64,000 nt of DNA, taken from positions 857,501-921,500 of the forward strand of contig NC_089856.1 in the NCBI RefSeq assembly GCF_036373705.1, written 5' to 3'. This DNA comes from Amia ocellicauda (taxonomy: Eukaryota; Chordata; Actinopteri; Amiiformes; Amiidae). The position numbers were made by a program, and so were the translations under genes. This document shows positions 62,048 through 64,000 of the stretch, piece after piece. Each line of letters opens with the position of its first letter. The stretch's first letter is position 1. The notes beneath the pieces were generated by a model that saw only the letters and a program-made list of their open reading frames with translations, did no database searches and was not told where the DNA came from.

Positions 62048-63871
62048 CTAGGACGGCTGCGGGACACGCTTTCCTGCAGAGACAGAGAGAAACACAGAGA
62101 CAAACAGAGACACAGAGACACAGAGAGACGGAGAATGACAGAGAGACGCAGAATGACACAGAATGACAGAGACGCAGAGACAGAGACATAGACGCAGAAT
62201 GACACAGAGACACAGAGATGCAGAGACGCAGAATGACAGAGACGCAGAATGACACAGAGACGCAGAGAGACAGAGACACAGACACAGAGAGACACAGACG
62301 CAGAACGACAGAGACGCAGAAAGACGTAGAGACACAGAGAGACGCAGAGACACAGAGACACAGAAGCAGAAACACAGAGAGACGCAGAAAGACAGAGTTA
62401 TTAATGTCAATCTATCCTCAGCCTCAAACAGTGGAAAATGCATCTGTGATGTGAATGCATTATTTTATTATTCAAATGATCGTTGTTATTATTGTTAATA
62501 TTTGCTATTATTGCTACCGCCTCCCTCCCATTTGTTGTGGCATTAATGGCATGTTGTGGAGGTGCATTGCATGTGTGTGTATGTGTTTGTTTTTCTCGCG
62601 TGTGCGGCGTGTTGTCTCACCCAGCGCCGTTATGTCCACGGTCTCGGCACACGCCAGGAAGCGCGACACGTGCGCCGAGCAGCGGGAGGCAGAGTCCTGG
62701 TTGTCACGTAGACAGCGCTCAAATTCCGAGAACTGGGAAGAGCACTGGGAGCGGATCAACTGGATCACTGGACTGGAGAGAGAGAGGGGGGTTACTGTCC
62801 TGTCCTGGTCTGGACTGGCTCTGCTGTGAGCTGGATGTCCTGACCCTGACACCCCCCCATCCCCATCCGCCACTCACTGTGAGGACGTGCACTGCGCCAC
62901 CTTCATCTTCAGCTGCTGGCACTCCCGCTGCCATGAGGATGGGTTGGCAGCCACACACATCCCATAATCCTCCATCTCCTTCCGACAAAACTCAGCCGTG
63001 ATCTCCATGGCAGCCTGCCTATGGGGGGGGACATTGTAAAGGTGAAACACAAACTACAATGCATATAGTACATACTCCAGGTGTGCAGTGTGTGCAGTCT
63101 ATATACTCCAGGTGTGCAGTGTGTACAGTGTTTATACTCCAGGTGTGCAGTGTGTACAGTGTTTATACTCCAGGTTTGCAGTGTGTGCAGTGTTTATACT
63201 CCAGGTGTGCAGTCTATACTCCAGATGTGCAGTGTGTACAGTGTTTATACTCCAGGTGTGCAGTGTGTACAGTATTTATACTTCAGTTGTACAGTGTGTA
63301 CAGTGTTTATACTCCAGGTGTGCAGTCTATACTCCAGATGTGCAATGTGTACAGTCTATATACTCCAGGTGTGCAGTGTGTGCAGTGTTTATACTCCAGG
63401 TGTGCAGTGTGTACAGTGTTTATACTTCAGTTGTACAGTGTGTACAGTGTTTATACTCCAGGTGTGCAGTCTATACTCCAGATGTGCAATGTGTACAGTG
63501 TTTATACTCCAGGTGTGCAGTCTGTACTCCAGATGTGCAGTGTGTACAGTGTTTATACTTCAGGTGTGCAGTGTGTACAGTGTTTAAACTCCAGATGTGC
63601 AGTGTGTACATTCTATATACTCCAGGTGTGCGGTATGTAAAACATATGCAGGTCCATTATCCTGGTATTTTCAGTTCAACTAGCAGATGCAGTGGCTGTA
63701 GTAGAAGAGTAACCGCAGCACTAGTTACAGCAGAGTATTGTATTGACCTGGGTGACGGCTGTTATAAAGTAACAAGGATATACATCGTAAAAAAGGCTTG
63801 TAACAGACAAACAGAGTAGCGTAGACAGTTATACAGCGGCACAGCAACAAAGCACACAAGCGGACTTACAT
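62048..63871 (-). CDS. chchd5: CHCHD5, twin CHCH-domain protein (complete, 4 exons, 106 aa)
   Basis: Minus-strand exons: ..63870, 63018-62878, 62772-62621 and 62073-62048. Total coding 321 nt. The start codon is split: AT ends exon 1 before gtaagt, and G opens exon 2 after ccatag, giving MQAAMEITAEFC. Four CX9C motifs occur in order (CRKEMEDYGMC, CQQLKMKVAQC, CSSQFSEFERC, CSAHVSRFLAC), forming two CHCH hairpins. Sequence and length match CHCHD5 (human 110 aa; MQAALEVTARYC, KPESWQRDC, TSSHPIIRQI). Family knowledge: a small intermembrane-space protein imported and oxidised by the Mia40 pathway; its function is poorly known. The last exon adds only a short tail (KRVPQPS). Intron 1 contains a minisatellite. 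Confidence 0.92.
62080..62400. repeat. GACACAGAGACGCAGAATGACAGA-type repeat in CHCHD5 intron 3
   Basis: Imperfect gacacagagacgcagaatga units abut the acceptor of the last CHCHD5 exon. Minus-strand frames are repeat translations. Confidence 0.9.
63065..63635. repeat. Minisatellite in CHCHD5 intron 1, same unit family as 48230-49255
   Basis: Units tatactccaggtgtgcagtg plus tgtacagtgtt, with shorter tactccagatgtgcag variants. About 20 copies. Confidence 0.93.
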
Positions 63872-64000
63872 GATTAAGCAGCCGGACGCCCCACGTTACC
63901 GTCACGCTGCGGCCACCAAGGTCAGCCTGCCCACCCTCGACGTGCATTGGCCGATAAACTTGACCGTCACCACAGGAAGCGCTACGTCGCCAGATTCTAT
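63872..64000 (-). promoter_or_regulatory. CHCHD5 promoter / 5' UTR
   Basis: CpG-containing sequence upstream of the split start. It has a CCAAT box (attgg on plus, 63946-63950) and an ETS-type core (aggaag on plus, 63974-63979), as in many nuclear genes for mitochondrial proteins. Confidence 0.5.

Noticed and set aside
62514..62873. 119-aa minus-strand ORF as a stand-alone gene
   Set aside because: Only its central part is real: exon 3 of CHCHD5. The ends read into introns.

Overview
This is a vertebrate nuclear window. It has split genes with GT-AG introns, CpG-rich promoters and abundant micro- and minisatellites. Transposable elements include CR1-type LINEs, Tc1/mariner, hAT and MITEs. 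The mix of Tc1 and hAT families typical of fish with many CR1 3' ends, plus very GC-rich coding exons, points to a ray-finned fish. A non-teleost lineage such as gar, bowfin or sturgeon/paddlefish is my inference; it has not been tested by database search.

Four protein-coding genes can be reconstructed exon by exon with consistent splice phases. (1) 1-4067, minus: the 5' part of an AKAP8/AKAP8L-family gene (nuclear A-kinase anchoring protein), running off the left edge. (2) 6691-25280, plus: WIZ, the widely-interspaced zinc-finger partner of the G9a/GLP H3K9 methyltransferases. It has 17 coding exons (about 2210 aa) and an internal CpG promoter at about 13.0 kb that starts a short form of about 1124 aa. 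(3) 37239-56423, plus: a complete LIM-homeodomain gene of the LMX1 family (two LIM domains, homeodomain, conserved C-terminus; about 382 aa). (4) 62048-63871, minus: CHCHD5, a twin CHCH-domain (four CX9C) protein of 106 aa whose start codon is split by an intron.

AKAP8 and WIZ are head to head around a CpG- and CCAAT-rich promoter at about 4.1-5.4 kb. WIZ introns are packed with nested transposons. From 26 to 37 kb lies an AT-rich intergenic region with CTCF-like motifs and candidate regulatory DNA. The 16-kb intron between the two LIM exons of the LMX1 gene holds a 5.9-kb minisatellite, other tandem arrays, MITEs and several unique, TAATTA-rich patches that look like conserved regulatory elements. 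From 56.4 to 62 kb is 3' flank and simple repeats, ending where CHCHD5 comes in from the opposite strand.

The most interesting biological point is the LMX1 gene. It resembles LMX1A in its tail but mixes LMX1A- and LMX1B-like residues, and it sits beside WIZ and AKAP8. Those neighbours map to human 19p13, while LMX1A is at 1q23 and LMX1B at 9q33, all within one recognised vertebrate paralogon. It is therefore a good candidate for the third whole-genome-duplication copy of LMX1, absent from human 19p13.
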